Positions 54,890 through 63,175 of a stretch of DNA of 64,000 bases are shown in pieces; within the stretch, counting starts at the first letter, position 1; every line of letters starts with the position of its first letter. Below the pieces are notes generated by a model. It worked only from the letters and a program-made list of their open reading frames with translations, was not told the DNA's origin and ran no database searches. Origin of the DNA: Terriglobales bacterium (GTDB lineage Bacteria; Acidobacteriota; Terriglobia; Terriglobales; Acidobacteriaceae); the NCBI GenBank assembly GCA_035573675.1, contig DATMAB010000027.1:248001-312000 (forward strand), in the 5' to 3' direction. Made by a program: the position numbers and the translations under genes.

Positions 54890-54925
54890 TCCCTGTGCCC
54901 TCGGTGTCCTCTGTGGTTAAACTAG
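54890..54925. repeat. 'ctgtgccctcggtgtcctctgtggttaaac' repeat before the SDR gene
   Basis: This is a member of the 'gtgttccttcgtgtcctttgtggttaa' family, ending 11 bases before the start codon at 54935. Confidence 0.65.
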
Positions 54926-54934
54926 AAGATTCCC

Positions 54935-55702
54935 ATGGTCCCGCTAAGCCTGGAAGGCAAGGTCGCGCTGATTACCGGGGGCTCGCGCGGCATCGGCGCG
55001 GCCACCGTCCGGATGTTCGTCCAGGCGGGGGCCCGGGTGATGTTCAACTACCAGCGAGCGCGCGCCGCTGCCGAGGCGCTGGTGAAAGAATGCGGTGCGG
55101 AGCGCTGCTCCGCCCTGCAGAGCGATCTGGCAAGCGAAGGCCCGGCCAAGGCGCTGGTCGAAGCAACGGTTGCCCGCTTCGGCCGGCTCGACATCCTGGT
55201 GGCCAACCACGGCATTTGGCCGCATGAGGACATCCCCATCGAGCAAATGACCGAGGAGCACTGGAAGCGCACTTTCGCCGTGAACCTGGAGAGCGTCTTC
55301 GGCCTGGTGAAGCACGCCGTGGCCCAGATGAAGCGGCAGGGCAAAGGCGGGCACATCGTGCTGGTCAGTTCCACTTCAGGCCAGCGCGGCGAGGCCTTCC
55401 ACGTGGACTACTCCGCCACCAAGGGCGCGCTCATCAGCCTGACCAAGGGGCTCTCCACCGAGCTTGCGCCCCACGGCATCCTGGTGAATAGCGTGGCGCC
55501 CGGCTGGGTGGCCACGGAGATGGTCGCGCCCACCCTGGCCGACCCCAAGTCGCGCGAGTGGGTGCTGGCCGCGCAGCCTCTGCGACGGCTGGCTACCCCG
55601 GAAGAGGTCGCCGGACCCATCCTGTTCCTGTGCACCGAGCACGCCGGCTATATCACCGGCGAGATTCTCAACATCAACGGAGGGTCGGTGCTGGTGGGAT
55701 GA
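54935..55702 (+). CDS. Short-chain dehydrogenase/reductase, FabG-like
   Basis: This 255-residue Rossmann enzyme has ITGGSRGIGAATVRMF (TGxxxGIG cofactor loop), ILVANHGIWP in place of NNAG, and the catalytic SSTSGQRGEAFHVDYSATKGALISLTKGLSTELAPHGILVNSVAPGWVATEM (Ser, Tyr, Lys). The end YITGEILNINGGSVLVG is that of FabG-type enzymes. It is probably NADP-dependent, with unknown substrate. No acyl carrier gene is adjacent, so a housekeeping FabG role is not assumed. Confidence 0.88.
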   Translation: MVPLSLEGKVALITGGSRGIGAATVRMFVQAGARVMFNYQRARAAAEALVKECGAERCSALQSDLASEGPAKALVEATVARFGRLDILVANHGIWPHEDIPIEQMTEEHWKRTFAVNLESVFGLVKHAVAQMKRQGKGGHIVLVSSTSGQRGEAFHVDYSATKGALISLTKGLSTELAPHGILVNSVAPGWVATEMVAPTLADPKSREWVLAAQPLRRLATPEEVAGPILFLCTEHAGYITGEILNINGGSVLVG

Positions 55703-55743
55703 GGCAGCGGCACAGCCAAAGTCTGCGTCCTACAGTCTGTCAC

Positions 55744-56580
55744 ATGCTCGTCGGCTCCCCAATTCGTCTGCTGCTGGTGATGGCCCTCACGGCCACGCTG
55801 GCCGCGGCCCGGCAGCAGGCTGTGCCGCCCGCTTCCGCCCCGACCTCGGCCAACTCCGCGGCGGCCGCCAACACGCAAAAGGCGCGTGCGGTTCTGGACC
55901 GCGCCCTCCAGGCGCTGGGCGGCAAGGCTTTCCTCGAATTCACCGACCGCGTGCAGCACGGCCGCACCAGCCGCTTCTACCGCGGCCGGCCGGTGGGCGT
56001 GGGCGGCGACTTCCGCCGCATCTGGAAGTGGCCCGGCAAGGAGCGCTACGAGTTCTTCAAGGGCGCCGAATGGGTGGTCATCTTCAACGGCGACGAAGGC
56101 TTCGACATCACCTACCACGGCACTCGCCACGTCGATCCGCCCGACCTTGAGGAGCACATCCGCCGCCGCGACCGCTCGCTCGACTATGTCTTCCGCCTCT
56201 GGCTAAGCGACCCCAAAACACTGCTGTTCCACGAAGGCACGGTCATCGTGGACCGCAACCCGGCCGATAAAGTCACACTCGTCAACCCCAGGAATCAGGA
56301 CGTCAGCCTGTTCTTCGACGCCCAAACCGGACTGCCCGTCCGCCTTTCCTACACCTATCGCGACCCGCACACGCGCGAGAAAATCGAAGAGGGTGAGATT
56401 TTCGCCAACTACAAATCCATCCAGGGCATCCAGACGCCCATGCGCGTGCAGCGTACGCGCGACGGAGAGATGACCCGCCAGTACTTCTACGACAGCGTCA
56501 CCTACAACACCGGCGTCGCGGACTCCCAGTTCGCCGCCAAAGTTACGTACGAGGCGCCAAAGACCTACCCACCCCGCTAG
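55744..56580 (+). CDS. Exported hypothetical protein, LolA-like fold possible
   Basis: This 278-residue protein has a signal peptide (IRLLLVMALTATLAAA). The mature part begins TQKARAVLDRALQALGGKAFLEFTDRVQHGRTSRFYRG and continues with a beta pattern: RRIWKWPGKERYEFFKGAEWVVIFNGDEGFDIT ... VSLFFDAQTGLPVRLSYTYRDP ... GEIFANYKSIQGIQTPMRVQRTRDGEM. This is the pattern of LolA/LolB-like or outer-membrane-lipoprotein-sorting proteins common in Acidobacteriota. ATG 55744 is taken as start. Function is unknown. Confidence 0.7.
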   Translation: MLVGSPIRLLLVMALTATLAAARQQAVPPASAPTSANSAAAANTQKARAVLDRALQALGGKAFLEFTDRVQHGRTSRFYRGRPVGVGGDFRRIWKWPGKERYEFFKGAEWVVIFNGDEGFDITYHGTRHVDPPDLEEHIRRRDRSLDYVFRLWLSDPKTLLFHEGTVIVDRNPADKVTLVNPRNQDVSLFFDAQTGLPVRLSYTYRDPHTREKIEEGEIFANYKSIQGIQTPMRVQRTRDGEMTRQYFYDSVTYNTGVADSQFAAKVTYEAPKTYPPR

Positions 56581-56617
56581 GGACAAAGCCGGGAAGTTGC
56601 GCCCCGAAAACCACGAA

Positions 56618-56637
56618 CTGTGGCAAATCTGCCACAG
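56618..56637. promoter_or_regulatory. Perfect hairpin/palindrome CTGTGGCA-N4-TGCCACAG upstream of lpxC
   Basis: An 8-bp stem with an AATC loop lies 61 bases before the lpxC start. No T-run follows, so an operator is as likely as a terminator for the preceding gene. Confidence 0.4.
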
Positions 56638-56698
56638 ACGCAAGCTCTCGGAAAGTGCTCTAATCCATTGAGCAGTAGTCGCCTGGCAGCCTCTGCCT

Positions 56699-57607
56699 TT
56701 GCTTTTCGAGCAGACAATCCGTGAGCCCGTGGGATGTCGCGGCGTCGGACTACACTCCGGCGCGCAGGTCGACCTGCGTATCCTGCCGGCGCCCGCGGGT
56801 GCTGGTGTCGTCTTCCGGCGCATGGACCTGGACGGCTTCGAAGTCGAAGCCACTGGGCGCAACGTGGCCCGCGTCAGTTACGCCACCAGCCTGATGAAAA
56901 AAGGCGTCTTCATCTCCACCACCGAACACCTGCTTTCGGCGTTCATCGGCATGGGCCTGGATAACGCCATCGTCGAGCTGGACAACCTCGAGCTTCCTAT
57001 CCTGGATGGCAGCGCGCTGCCGTTCGTGGAGATGGTGCGCCGCGCCGGGCTCAAGCGCCAGCGCCGCAAACGCAGCTACCTGCGTGTCCGCAAAGAGATC
57101 GAGCTGCGCGACGGCGACAAGTTCATCGCCGTCTATCCTGCCGACCGCTATTCCGTTTCCTACCGCATCAACTTCCCACATCCTCTCATTGGCCGGGAGT
57201 TTTTCGAAGTCGCTCTGGGAGGGGTGGGAATGGACGCGGCCGCCGAAAGCGAGGCCTACAGCCGCGAGATCGCACCGGCCCGCACCTTCGGCTTCCGCCA
57301 CGAGGAAAAGGCCATGCGCAACATGGGCCTCATTCGCGGCGCCACGGTCGAGAACTGCATCGTGCTCACCCGCGAGGGTGTGGAAAACGGTCCGCTGCGC
57401 TTCCCCGACGAATTCGTCCGACACAAAGTGCTGGATCTGATCGGCGACCTGGCCCTGGTGGGACGCCGCATCATCGGGCGCGTGGTGGCCGACCGCGCCG
57501 GCCATGCCATGCACACCGCCCTGGTTTCGCTCTTCCTCCGCGACCGCTCGCTCTGGGAGGAGGTCACCTGGGACGAAGTGGCCCAACCCGCCGCGGTGCT
57601 GGCCTGA
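56699..57607 (+). CDS. lpxC: UDP-3-O-acyl-N-acetylglucosamine deacetylase
   Basis: This 302-residue zinc enzyme performs the first committed step of lipid A synthesis. Zinc ligands lie in STTEHLLSAFIGMGLDNA, HKVLDLIGDLAL and, with the final catalytic His, in DRAGHAMHTALV. TIREPVGCRGVGLHSGAQV is the family N-terminus. The start is a TTG at 56699; no ATG or GTG lies at a suitable place. It shows that the organism makes LPS. It ends close to a 'gctgaaggctgagggctgagtg' repeat (57630-57652). Confidence 0.95.
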   Translation: MLFEQTIREPVGCRGVGLHSGAQVDLRILPAPAGAGVVFRRMDLDGFEVEATGRNVARVSYATSLMKKGVFISTTEHLLSAFIGMGLDNAIVELDNLELPILDGSALPFVEMVRRAGLKRQRRKRSYLRVRKEIELRDGDKFIAVYPADRYSVSYRINFPHPLIGREFFEVALGGVGMDAAAESEAYSREIAPARTFGFRHEEKAMRNMGLIRGATVENCIVLTREGVENGPLRFPDEFVRHKVLDLIGDLALVGRRIIGRVVADRAGHAMHTALVSLFLRDRSLWEEVTWDEVAQPAAVLA

Positions 57608-57657
57608 AAGTCTTTGCTGGATCCTGATTGCTGAAGGCTGAGGGCTGAGTGTGGAGG

Positions 57658-58377
57658 TCAGCACGCCCGGCGCGTAGCGTCCACGAAAAACTGCGGCGCT
57701 TCCGGCGCGGTCTTCTCCTCCAGCCAGCGGCGATACTGCAGACGCGACATCTGCAGGATCTCTAGGAAGCGGACGCCCGCCCGGCCCTGCCGGTCGCTCC
57801 ATGCCACCTCGCCGCGGGCCTCGACCGGCGTTCTTTTTCCCGGCAAGTCGAAGCGGATCTCCAGCCGGCTGCCCGCCGGGATGGGGTCCACGGTCTCCAG
57901 CAGCATGCCTTCTTCGCTCAGGTTGGCGGCGCGCGCATAGACGGCGTGCGCCCCCGGCAGCGTCAGCGAAACGGCCAGATCCACGGGGTAGCGGTCGTAG
58001 CGCCGCCGCTCCCGCTGCGCCAGCCCTGCCGCCGTGCGCAGGCTGCGCGTCGTGCGTTCCCGGCACAGCGGCTTGTCAAGCACGAAGTTGGCGCCCATGC
58101 GGAAGGCGGTTCCCACGCTGGTAAGCCCGTTCAGGATGGCGAAGCGGATCGCCCGCCGGTTGCCCGCCGCATGCCGCAACTCCATCAGGAGGTCGGCGGC
58201 GCCATCCATGTCATCGCAATCCACCACCACCGCGTCGAAGCGCTCCCGCTCCAGCAGGCGGGCCGCCTGGCGCAGCGAAGTGCAGACTTCCACCTCAGCG
58301 CGCACTTCGGCCAGCATTTGCCGCATCGGTCCCAGAACCTGGGGATCGCGGCTCAACAGGAGGGCATGGAGGGCCAT
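57658..58377 (-). CDS. Receiver-like and PilZ domain protein
   Basis: This 239-residue protein has a receiver-like domain at residues about 1-118 (MALHALLLSRDPQVLGPMRQML; VVVDCDDMDG with the phospho-acceptor region; FVLDKPL with the conserved Lys). A PilZ domain for cyclic di-GMP follows (RRRYDRYPVDLAVSLTLPG, with the RxxxR part, and NLSEEGMLLE, the D/NxSxxG part). The start at 58377 is chosen by alignment with its paralogue; a TTG at 58443 is possible. It is downstream of the receiver-only paralogue and the diguanylate cyclase. Confidence 0.75.
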   Translation of the reverse strand: MALHALLLSRDPQVLGPMRQMLAEVRAEVEVCTSLRQAARLLERERFDAVVVDCDDMDGAADLLMELRHAAGNRRAIRFAILNGLTSVGTAFRMGANFVLDKPLCRERTTRSLRTAAGLAQRERRRYDRYPVDLAVSLTLPGAHAVYARAANLSEEGMLLETVDPIPAGSRLEIRFDLPGKRTPVEARGEVAWSDRQGRAGVRFLEILQMSRLQYRRWLEEKTAPEAPQFFVDATRRAC

Positions 58378-58461
58378 GTTCTGAAGGTAGAGGTCCGCGT
58401 CAAAGTCGCCCAGATAACTTCGGTAACTCCGCGCCGCAGCCAACTGCTAACTGCTGCCTTT

Positions 58462-58848
58462 CTACGCTGTCGCTTCCGCCCGCGCCCGGATGAGGCTGCC
58501 GGCGGCACGCAGGGTGCGGGCACCACGCTCCGTGCTGATGGGCTTGTCCAGCACAAAGTGGGCTCCCATGCGGAATGCGGCCCCGCCTTTCGCGCTCCCG
58601 CTCAGGATGGCGAACACGATGGCGCGCCCATTCACCGGGTGCTGCCGCAACCGCTTCAGGAACTCCTCTGCGGCATGGAGGTCGTCGCAGTCCAGCAGGA
58701 TGGCGTGGAACTTCCGGCTGGCCAGCAGGTCCTGGGCGGCGGGATGGCTGGGCGAGACGTCCAGCCGCATGTCCGCGTCGCGCAGCAGCCGCCGTAGCAC
58801 GCTTTCCACACGCGGATCGTTAGTCACCAGGAGAGAGTCTGGTTGCAT
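58462..58848 (-). CDS. Receiver-like protein, paralogue without PilZ
   Basis: This 128-residue protein is the receiver half of the gene at 57658: MQPDSLLVTNDPRVESVLRRLL, AILLDCDDLHAAEEFLKRLRQHP, FRMGAHFVLDKPISTERGARTL. It ends with RARAEATA where the paralogue continues into PilZ. The two probably arose by tandem duplication. The N-terminal acidic pair is reduced to one Asp (NDP), so phosphorylation is doubtful. Confidence 0.7.
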   Translation of the reverse strand: MQPDSLLVTNDPRVESVLRRLLRDADMRLDVSPSHPAAQDLLASRKFHAILLDCDDLHAAEEFLKRLRQHPVNGRAIVFAILSGSAKGGAAFRMGAHFVLDKPISTERGARTLRAAGSLIRARAEATA

Positions 58849-58958
58849 AACGTTGTTCACTCTAGCCGGGCCACCCTCGCCTCGCCAGATACCCAAAGTT
58901 ACCCTGCCCTGTTACCGCCGGTTACCACGCCATTGCAGAGTCCAGCATTCTCTTAGCG

Positions 58959-59750
58959 TTAGCTCACCCGCTGGGCCTTGTGCCGGTACATTTGCTGATC
59001 CGCCGCCTCGACTGTGACCTCGACCGGTCTTCCGCGTAAGTACTCCGCCAAGCCGCAACTCAGGCTCATGCGATAGCCATCGTGGCCGTGGGTTTCGTTC
59101 CAGGCCCTCACCGCCGCATGCACGCGCTCGACCACCCGCTCGCTCTCCCGCAGCCCGGTTTCCCACAGCAGGGCCAGGAACTCGTCTCCGCCGTAGCGGA
59201 TGATCGTGTCGGAGTTGCGCAAGGTGCGGCGCAGGACGTGCGCCACCTCGGCCAGCAACCGGTCCCCGGCTTGATGTCCCAAACGGGTATTGACCCGCTT
59301 GAACTCGTCCACGTCCATCATCAGCAGGGTCAGGGGATCGCCGCTGCGCTCCAACCGGCTCAGTTCCCGGGGCAGGACGTGCGTCAGGTAATGACGGCTG
59401 AAGGTTTCCGTCAGGGCGTCGGTGAGCGACGCCCACTGCAATGCCTCGTTACGCAGTACCTGGTCGATCAGTTCCTCGCGGGCCTTCCGCACGCGCAAGT
59501 GCTGCTGCATGACGTACACGTTCGCCAGAATCACCAGCGCGATGAATCCGAACAGCAGTTGCGGCAGGTAGCGCCCGTCGGCGCGCAGCATCCCCAGGTT
59601 CCAGGCCAGATTGGGAAGGATGATGCCCACCACGCCCGCCGCCACCACCAGCAACAGCAGGAGCGCGATTCCCCACAATTGGACATCGCGCGCCTCCAGG
59701 CCTTGGATCCGGCGCCGCAGGTCGGAAGCGCCCGCCGCCTCTGTCGTCAT
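58959..59750 (-). CDS. Membrane diguanylate cyclase (GGDEF)
   Basis: This 263-residue protein has two N-terminal membrane helices (LWGIALLLLLVVAAGVVGIILP and LLFGFIALVILANVYVM), a helical linker (VRKAREELIDQVLRNEALQWASLTDALTETFSRHYL) and a GGDEF domain with the active site RYGGDEFLALL. An RxxD inhibitory site (RNSD) lies five residues before it. It should make cyclic di-GMP with product feedback. It lies upstream of the PilZ protein on the same strand, a likely target. The ATG at 59750 is preceded by a purine-rich stretch. Confidence 0.9.
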   Translation of the reverse strand: MTTEAAGASDLRRRIQGLEARDVQLWGIALLLLLVVAAGVVGIILPNLAWNLGMLRADGRYLPQLLFGFIALVILANVYVMQQHLRVRKAREELIDQVLRNEALQWASLTDALTETFSRHYLTHVLPRELSRLERSGDPLTLLMMDVDEFKRVNTRLGHQAGDRLLAEVAHVLRRTLRNSDTIIRYGGDEFLALLWETGLRESERVVERVHAAVRAWNETHGHDGYRMSLSCGLAEYLRGRPVEVTVEAADQQMYRHKAQRVS

Positions 59751-59978
59751 CCTGCCCTTGATGATAAGTGCGCGGCGCCGTTTCGGGTCCTCCCCGCACA
59801 ACCGGCCGGACCTCCCCCGGCCCGATTTGGGATCGCAGAAGAGAACGGGAAACGGCCGGACCCGACGGTGGCTATGTCTGTGCCGCGCCTCTCGGCGCAG
59901 GCGTGGGATGAGTCGGCGAGGCGGCGAGGACCAATCCATCCTCGCTCCCCGGCCGTAATAGAAGGCGGGAGGTTACAG

Positions 59979-60803
59979 GTGCCGCACGGATTCGATCTCG
60001 AAAAATATCTCCGCAACACCCGGAAGGTCGACGTCAGCGACCTCGACTGGGCCGCCGTCCCCGAGCATCCGCTCTCGGCTGAGGAACGCCGCTGCCTGAC
60101 CTACATGATGGATATCGAATCGCACACCATCGTCTATCTGAAGGGCATCCTGAACACCTGTGCCATCCGCGACCCGGAGACCACCGCGTTCCTGAATTGC
60201 TGGGCCTATGAGGAGTTCTTCCACGGCCACACCATCCGCCGCTTTCTGGAAGCGGCCGGCGCGCGCTTCTCCCCCACCCGCGCGGCGGAAGTGCAAGGCA
60301 AGGCTTCTTTCTATGAGTGGCTCAAGGACCTGGGCGCATCTCTGGCGTGCCAGCTTACCGACCACTTCCACGCCGCCTACCTCACCTACGGCGCGATTTC
60401 CGAGCTGACCACGCTCGAAGGCTACGGCGTCGTGGCCCGCCGCACGCGGCACCCCGTCCTGCGCGCATTGGTGCTGCGCCTGGCCAAAGACGAACGGCGC
60501 CACTTTTCCTTCTACTACAACAAGGCGCGCGAGCAGCTCGCGGCGCGCAACGCGCAGCGGCTCACTTCCTGGGTCATCCGCAACTTCTGGCTGCCTGTGG
60601 GTGGTGGTGTAAAGCCGGAGACCGAAGTGGATTGGATGATGCACTACGTGCTCGGCGATGAAGCCGGACACACCGTCGCTGCCCGCATCGATTCCACCAT
60701 CGCCCGCCTGCCCGGCCTGGAATGGTTCGACCGCATCTCCCGCAGCCGCGCCGATGTCTTGCGCCAGCTGGGCGCAGCCCAGGCGCTTCCTGCGTTGGCC
60801 TGA
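59979..60803 (+). CDS. Ferritin-like di-iron protein
   Basis: This 274-residue protein is all-helical with di-iron-type motifs: SHTIVYLKGILNTCAIRDPETTAFLNCWAYEEFFHGHTIRRFLEAAG (E-E-x-x-H) and, later, RLAKDERRHFSFYYNKAREQL (D-E-x-R-H). Near the C-terminus, MHYVLGDEAGHTVAARID may add another ligand. It resembles acyl-ACP desaturase/ferritin-like proteins; substrate and reaction are unknown. The GTG at 59979 has GGGAGG six bases upstream. It is divergent from the diguanylate cyclase. Confidence 0.75.
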   Translation: MPHGFDLEKYLRNTRKVDVSDLDWAAVPEHPLSAEERRCLTYMMDIESHTIVYLKGILNTCAIRDPETTAFLNCWAYEEFFHGHTIRRFLEAAGARFSPTRAAEVQGKASFYEWLKDLGASLACQLTDHFHAAYLTYGAISELTTLEGYGVVARRTRHPVLRALVLRLAKDERRHFSFYYNKAREQLAARNAQRLTSWVIRNFWLPVGGGVKPETEVDWMMHYVLGDEAGHTVAARIDSTIARLPGLEWFDRISRSRADVLRQLGAAQALPALA

Positions 60804-60838
60804 TTTCGGCTCGCAGCGCCGGCGTCTCGTCGGCTGCA

Positions 60839-60860
60839 GCGGCGGCATCCCTGCCGCCGC
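60839..60860. terminator. Hairpin between convergent genes
   Basis: GCGGCGGCA, loop TCCC, and TGCCGCCGC form a perfect 9-bp stem between the ferritin-like gene and the leftward yceI gene. No T-run is present. The element looks like another dispersed hairpin (ggctgcagcggcggcatccctgccgccgcaa). Confidence 0.45.
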
Positions 60861-60909
60861 AACTCATAGTCACCGGGCAGGCTAACCCTTCTTGAAACCA
60901 GCCTATCCC

Positions 60910-61515
60910 TTACCCCTTCTTGATCATCTCCAGATCGATGGTGATCTCGACCGTCTCGCCCACCACCAGGCCGCCGGCGTCGAAGGTCTTGTCCCAGCTC
61001 ACTCCGTAGTCGAAGCGGTTGATCTTGGTCCTGGCGGTTGCCCCCCGCCGCGTGTTGCCCCACGGGTCTTTGATCTCAGGTGTCGGGCCCTCCACTTCGA
61101 GCACCACCGGCTTGGTCACCCCGCGGATGGTCAGGTCGCCCGTCACCCGAAGCTTGCCTTCCCCCGCCTTCTCCACTTTCGTGGACTGGAACGTCATGGT
61201 GGGGAAATTGGCCACGTCGAGGAAATCCGCGCTCTTCAGGTGCGCGTCGCGCTTGGGCTCGCGCGTATCGATGGTGGTGGTGTCGATGGTAGCCTCGACG
61301 CGCGATTTCGTGATGTCTTTCTCATCCAGATACACGGTGCCGGTCACGTTGTGAAAGTTCCCGCGCACCGTGCTGATGAGCAGGTGGCGCGCCGAAAACT
61401 GCGCGCTCGAATGCTGCGTGTCGATCTGAAAGGTCGCGGTCTGGGCCGCCGCCGCTGGGCTCAGCGCCACCACTGCGGCGAGGAGGAGGAAGATTGTACG
61501 TTGCAGTCGCTTCAT
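60910..61515 (-). CDS. YceI family periplasmic protein
   Basis: This 201-residue lipocalin-like protein has a signal peptide (KRLQRTIFLLLAAVVALSPAAAA) and the YceI pattern FQIDTQHSSAQFSARHLLISTVRGNFHNVTGTVYLDE, then HLKSADFLDVANFPTMTFQSTKVEK and LTIRGVTKPVVLEVEG. Family members bind isoprenoid-like lipids. It lies 19 bases after the marR gene and is likely controlled by it. Confidence 0.93.
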   Translation of the reverse strand: MKRLQRTIFLLLAAVVALSPAAAAQTATFQIDTQHSSAQFSARHLLISTVRGNFHNVTGTVYLDEKDITKSRVEATIDTTTIDTREPKRDAHLKSADFLDVANFPTMTFQSTKVEKAGEGKLRVTGDLTIRGVTKPVVLEVEGPTPEIKDPWGNTRRGATARTKINRFDYGVSWDKTFDAGGLVVGETVEITIDLEMIKKG

Positions 61516-61534
61516 GGATTCTTAGACTCCTTGT

Positions 61535-62032
61535 TTAATCTCGACGTGAGCCGTTGCTACGACCGGTCCCGATGGCGCGGGCCTTTTCCAGCAGCCCGAT
61601 CAGCCGGCGCAGCTCCGTCCGCTTCATGTGTCCGAGCTGCCGCCGGTGCGCTTCCAGCACCGGCCCGTCCAGCCTCTTCAGGATGCGCAACCCCGCCGCG
61701 CTGATACGCACGGTGACCACGCGCCGGTCCCTTCCGTCCCGCGCGCGTTGCGCCAGGCCGCGCTTTTCCAGGCGGTCCAGGAGGCGCGTGACGTCCGGGT
61801 CGCGCGTGACCATGCGCGCCGCGATCTCACTGCACGCCAGCCCCGCCTTCCCTGCCCCGCGCAGGATGCGCAGTACGTTGTACTGCGCTCCCGAAAGGCC
61901 TTCCCGCTTCAGGGTTCCCACCTCCGCCCGCGCCAGCACGTCGGCCGTGCGCTTCAGGTTGAGGTAGGCTTCTTCCTCCAGCGCCTGGAACGGCTTGGTC
62001 TGCAGGATCTCGCGTTGCAGTCTGCCTGCCAT
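61535..62032 (-). CDS. MarR family transcriptional regulator
   Basis: This 165-residue protein has a MarR winged helix: LSGAQYNVLRILRGAGKAGLACSEIAARMVTRDPDVTRLLDRLEKRGLAQRARDGRDRRVVTVRISAAGLRIL. The D-x-R-D-R-R-V wing is clear. It is first in a two-gene operon with yceI. A perfect 20-bp palindrome lies 12 bases upstream of the ATG. Autorepression and control of yceI are likely. A TTG at 62056 would place the operator inside the gene and is not preferred. Confidence 0.9.
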   Translation of the reverse strand: MAGRLQREILQTKPFQALEEEAYLNLKRTADVLARAEVGTLKREGLSGAQYNVLRILRGAGKAGLACSEIAARMVTRDPDVTRLLDRLEKRGLAQRARDGRDRRVVTVRISAAGLRILKRLDGPVLEAHRRQLGHMKRTELRRLIGLLEKARAIGTGRSNGSRRD

Positions 62033-62043
62033 CAAGGAGCATA

Positions 62044-62063
62044 ATAGTCGTTGCAACGACTAT
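62044..62063. promoter_or_regulatory. MarR operator, perfect 20-bp palindrome
   Basis: ATAGTCGTTGCAACGACTAT is a perfect 20-bp palindrome centred on TTGCAA, a common core of MarR-family operators. It lies directly upstream of the marR start codon. Confidence 0.8.
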
Positions 62064-62179
62064 CGTCAAGAGGAATAGATGCTGGACGGGCGCCCAGGAT
62101 TCAGGACTTGGATGGGAAAGGGACTCAGCCCTGCGTTACAACGGGCTCCAATGTGGGCTCTAGGCCTGGTGAGGAAGTA

Positions 62180-62215
62180 TTGGCTGACCACCAGCCGCTA
62201 ACCACTCACCACGGC
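62180..62215. repeat. 'ggctgaccaccagccgctaaccactcacc' repeat overlapping the end of the DedA-rhodanese gene
   Basis: It belongs to the 'cactgaccactggcaactaacc' family. Read on the minus strand it supplies the final Ser-Gly and TAG of the extended DedA-rhodanese frame. Confidence 0.6.
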
Positions 62216-63175
62216 TTTTTCCGCCGGCCGTATCGCCACCAGGTCGAAGTGTTCCAGCTCGTACCCGGCGGTCACCCAGGCGTCGAAGCCGCCCTCCAGC
62301 GGCCGGACACGGCTGAATCCGTGATCCATCAGCATGCGCGCCACACGGGCGGCCGAGGCCTCGTTCGGTCAAGTGCAGTAGAGGATGATCTCCCGATCTG
62401 CGGGCAGTTCCGGCACCTTGCGTTCCAGTTCGGTCGCATCCAGCAGCAGCGCCCCCGGGATGCGCCGCGGATCGCCCCGCCGCGCCGCGGGCGAGCGCAC
62501 GTCCACCACCACCGGCGCCTTCCCTTCCGCGATCAGGCGGTTCAATTCTTCCACCCCGATGCGTGCCAGCCGCAACTCGTTGTAGAACCGCTTCCGCTCC
62601 CGCCACTTCACGAAGATGAACACCCCCAGCGCCGCGCCCACAATCACCAGCGCCCATCCTCCCAGGCTTTCCAGGTAGGTGATCACGCGGTCGATGGCGT
62701 CATGGAAGATCATTCCCAGCCCGATGCCCAACCCCGCCCAGATCACTGCGCCCATTCCGTCGTAGATGAGGAACGCCGCTGCTCCCAGCCGGGTTGCGCC
62801 GGCCACCGGCGGCGCCACCGTCGAGAATCCCGGAACGAACTTGGCCACGATCAGCGAGCGCGCGCCCCAGCGCTCAAACAATGACTCCGTCTGCCGCACG
62901 CACGAAACCGGCGAGAGCGACACGCGGCACAGCGCGCTCAGCACCCGATGCCCGTGGTACCGCCCCAGTCCATACCATGCCGTATCCGCGATCAGGCAGG
63001 CCAGCACCGCGGCCGCCAACAGTTCCGGCCCCGAGTGCAGCCCCATGCCCACGAGCGCGCCCGCCACCAGCAGCGTCGGGAACGCCGGAATCGGCAGCCC
63101 GAACTGCTCCCCCAGCACGTTCAGGAATACGAACGGCAGCCCATACTGCGCCACTTTGGAGGAAAGGTCGGTCAC
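62198..63175 (-). CDS. DedA membrane protein fused to rhodanese domain, probable selenoprotein (in-frame UGA)
   Basis: The frame runs 325 codons with a single UGA at 62371-62369 (codon 269). Residues 1-205 are a DedA/SNARE-associated membrane domain (LPIPAFPTLLVAGALVG, IADTAWYGLGRYHGHRVL, FVPGFSTVAPPVAGATRLG). A rhodanese domain follows (APVVVDVRSPAARRGDPRRIPGALLLDATELE). The UGA stands in L-Y-C-T-[UGA]-P-N-E, where homologues have a second Cys. After it the rhodanese fold continues intact (ASAARVARMLMDHGFSRVRPLEGGFDAW) to TAG. Selenocysteine insertion is the best reading; a recent nonsense mutation is the alternative. It starts with GTG. If UGA stops translation, the product ends at residue 268. 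Confidence 0.75.
62338..62353 (-). promoter_or_regulatory. Candidate bacterial SECIS hairpin downstream of the UGA
   Basis: In the mRNA, bases 16-31 after the UGA can form a short hairpin: CGCC, loop CGUGU, GGCG, with a further G-C pair past a bulged C. The apical loop carries GU and lies 22-26 bases after the UGA, within the distance known for bacterial SECIS elements. It is judged by eye only. Confidence 0.4.

Noticed and set aside
62369-62371. Plain stop codon ending a truncated DedA protein
   Set aside because: The same frame continues with a full rhodanese C-terminus and the UGA sits exactly at a Cys position of the family; truncation remains possible but is less likely.
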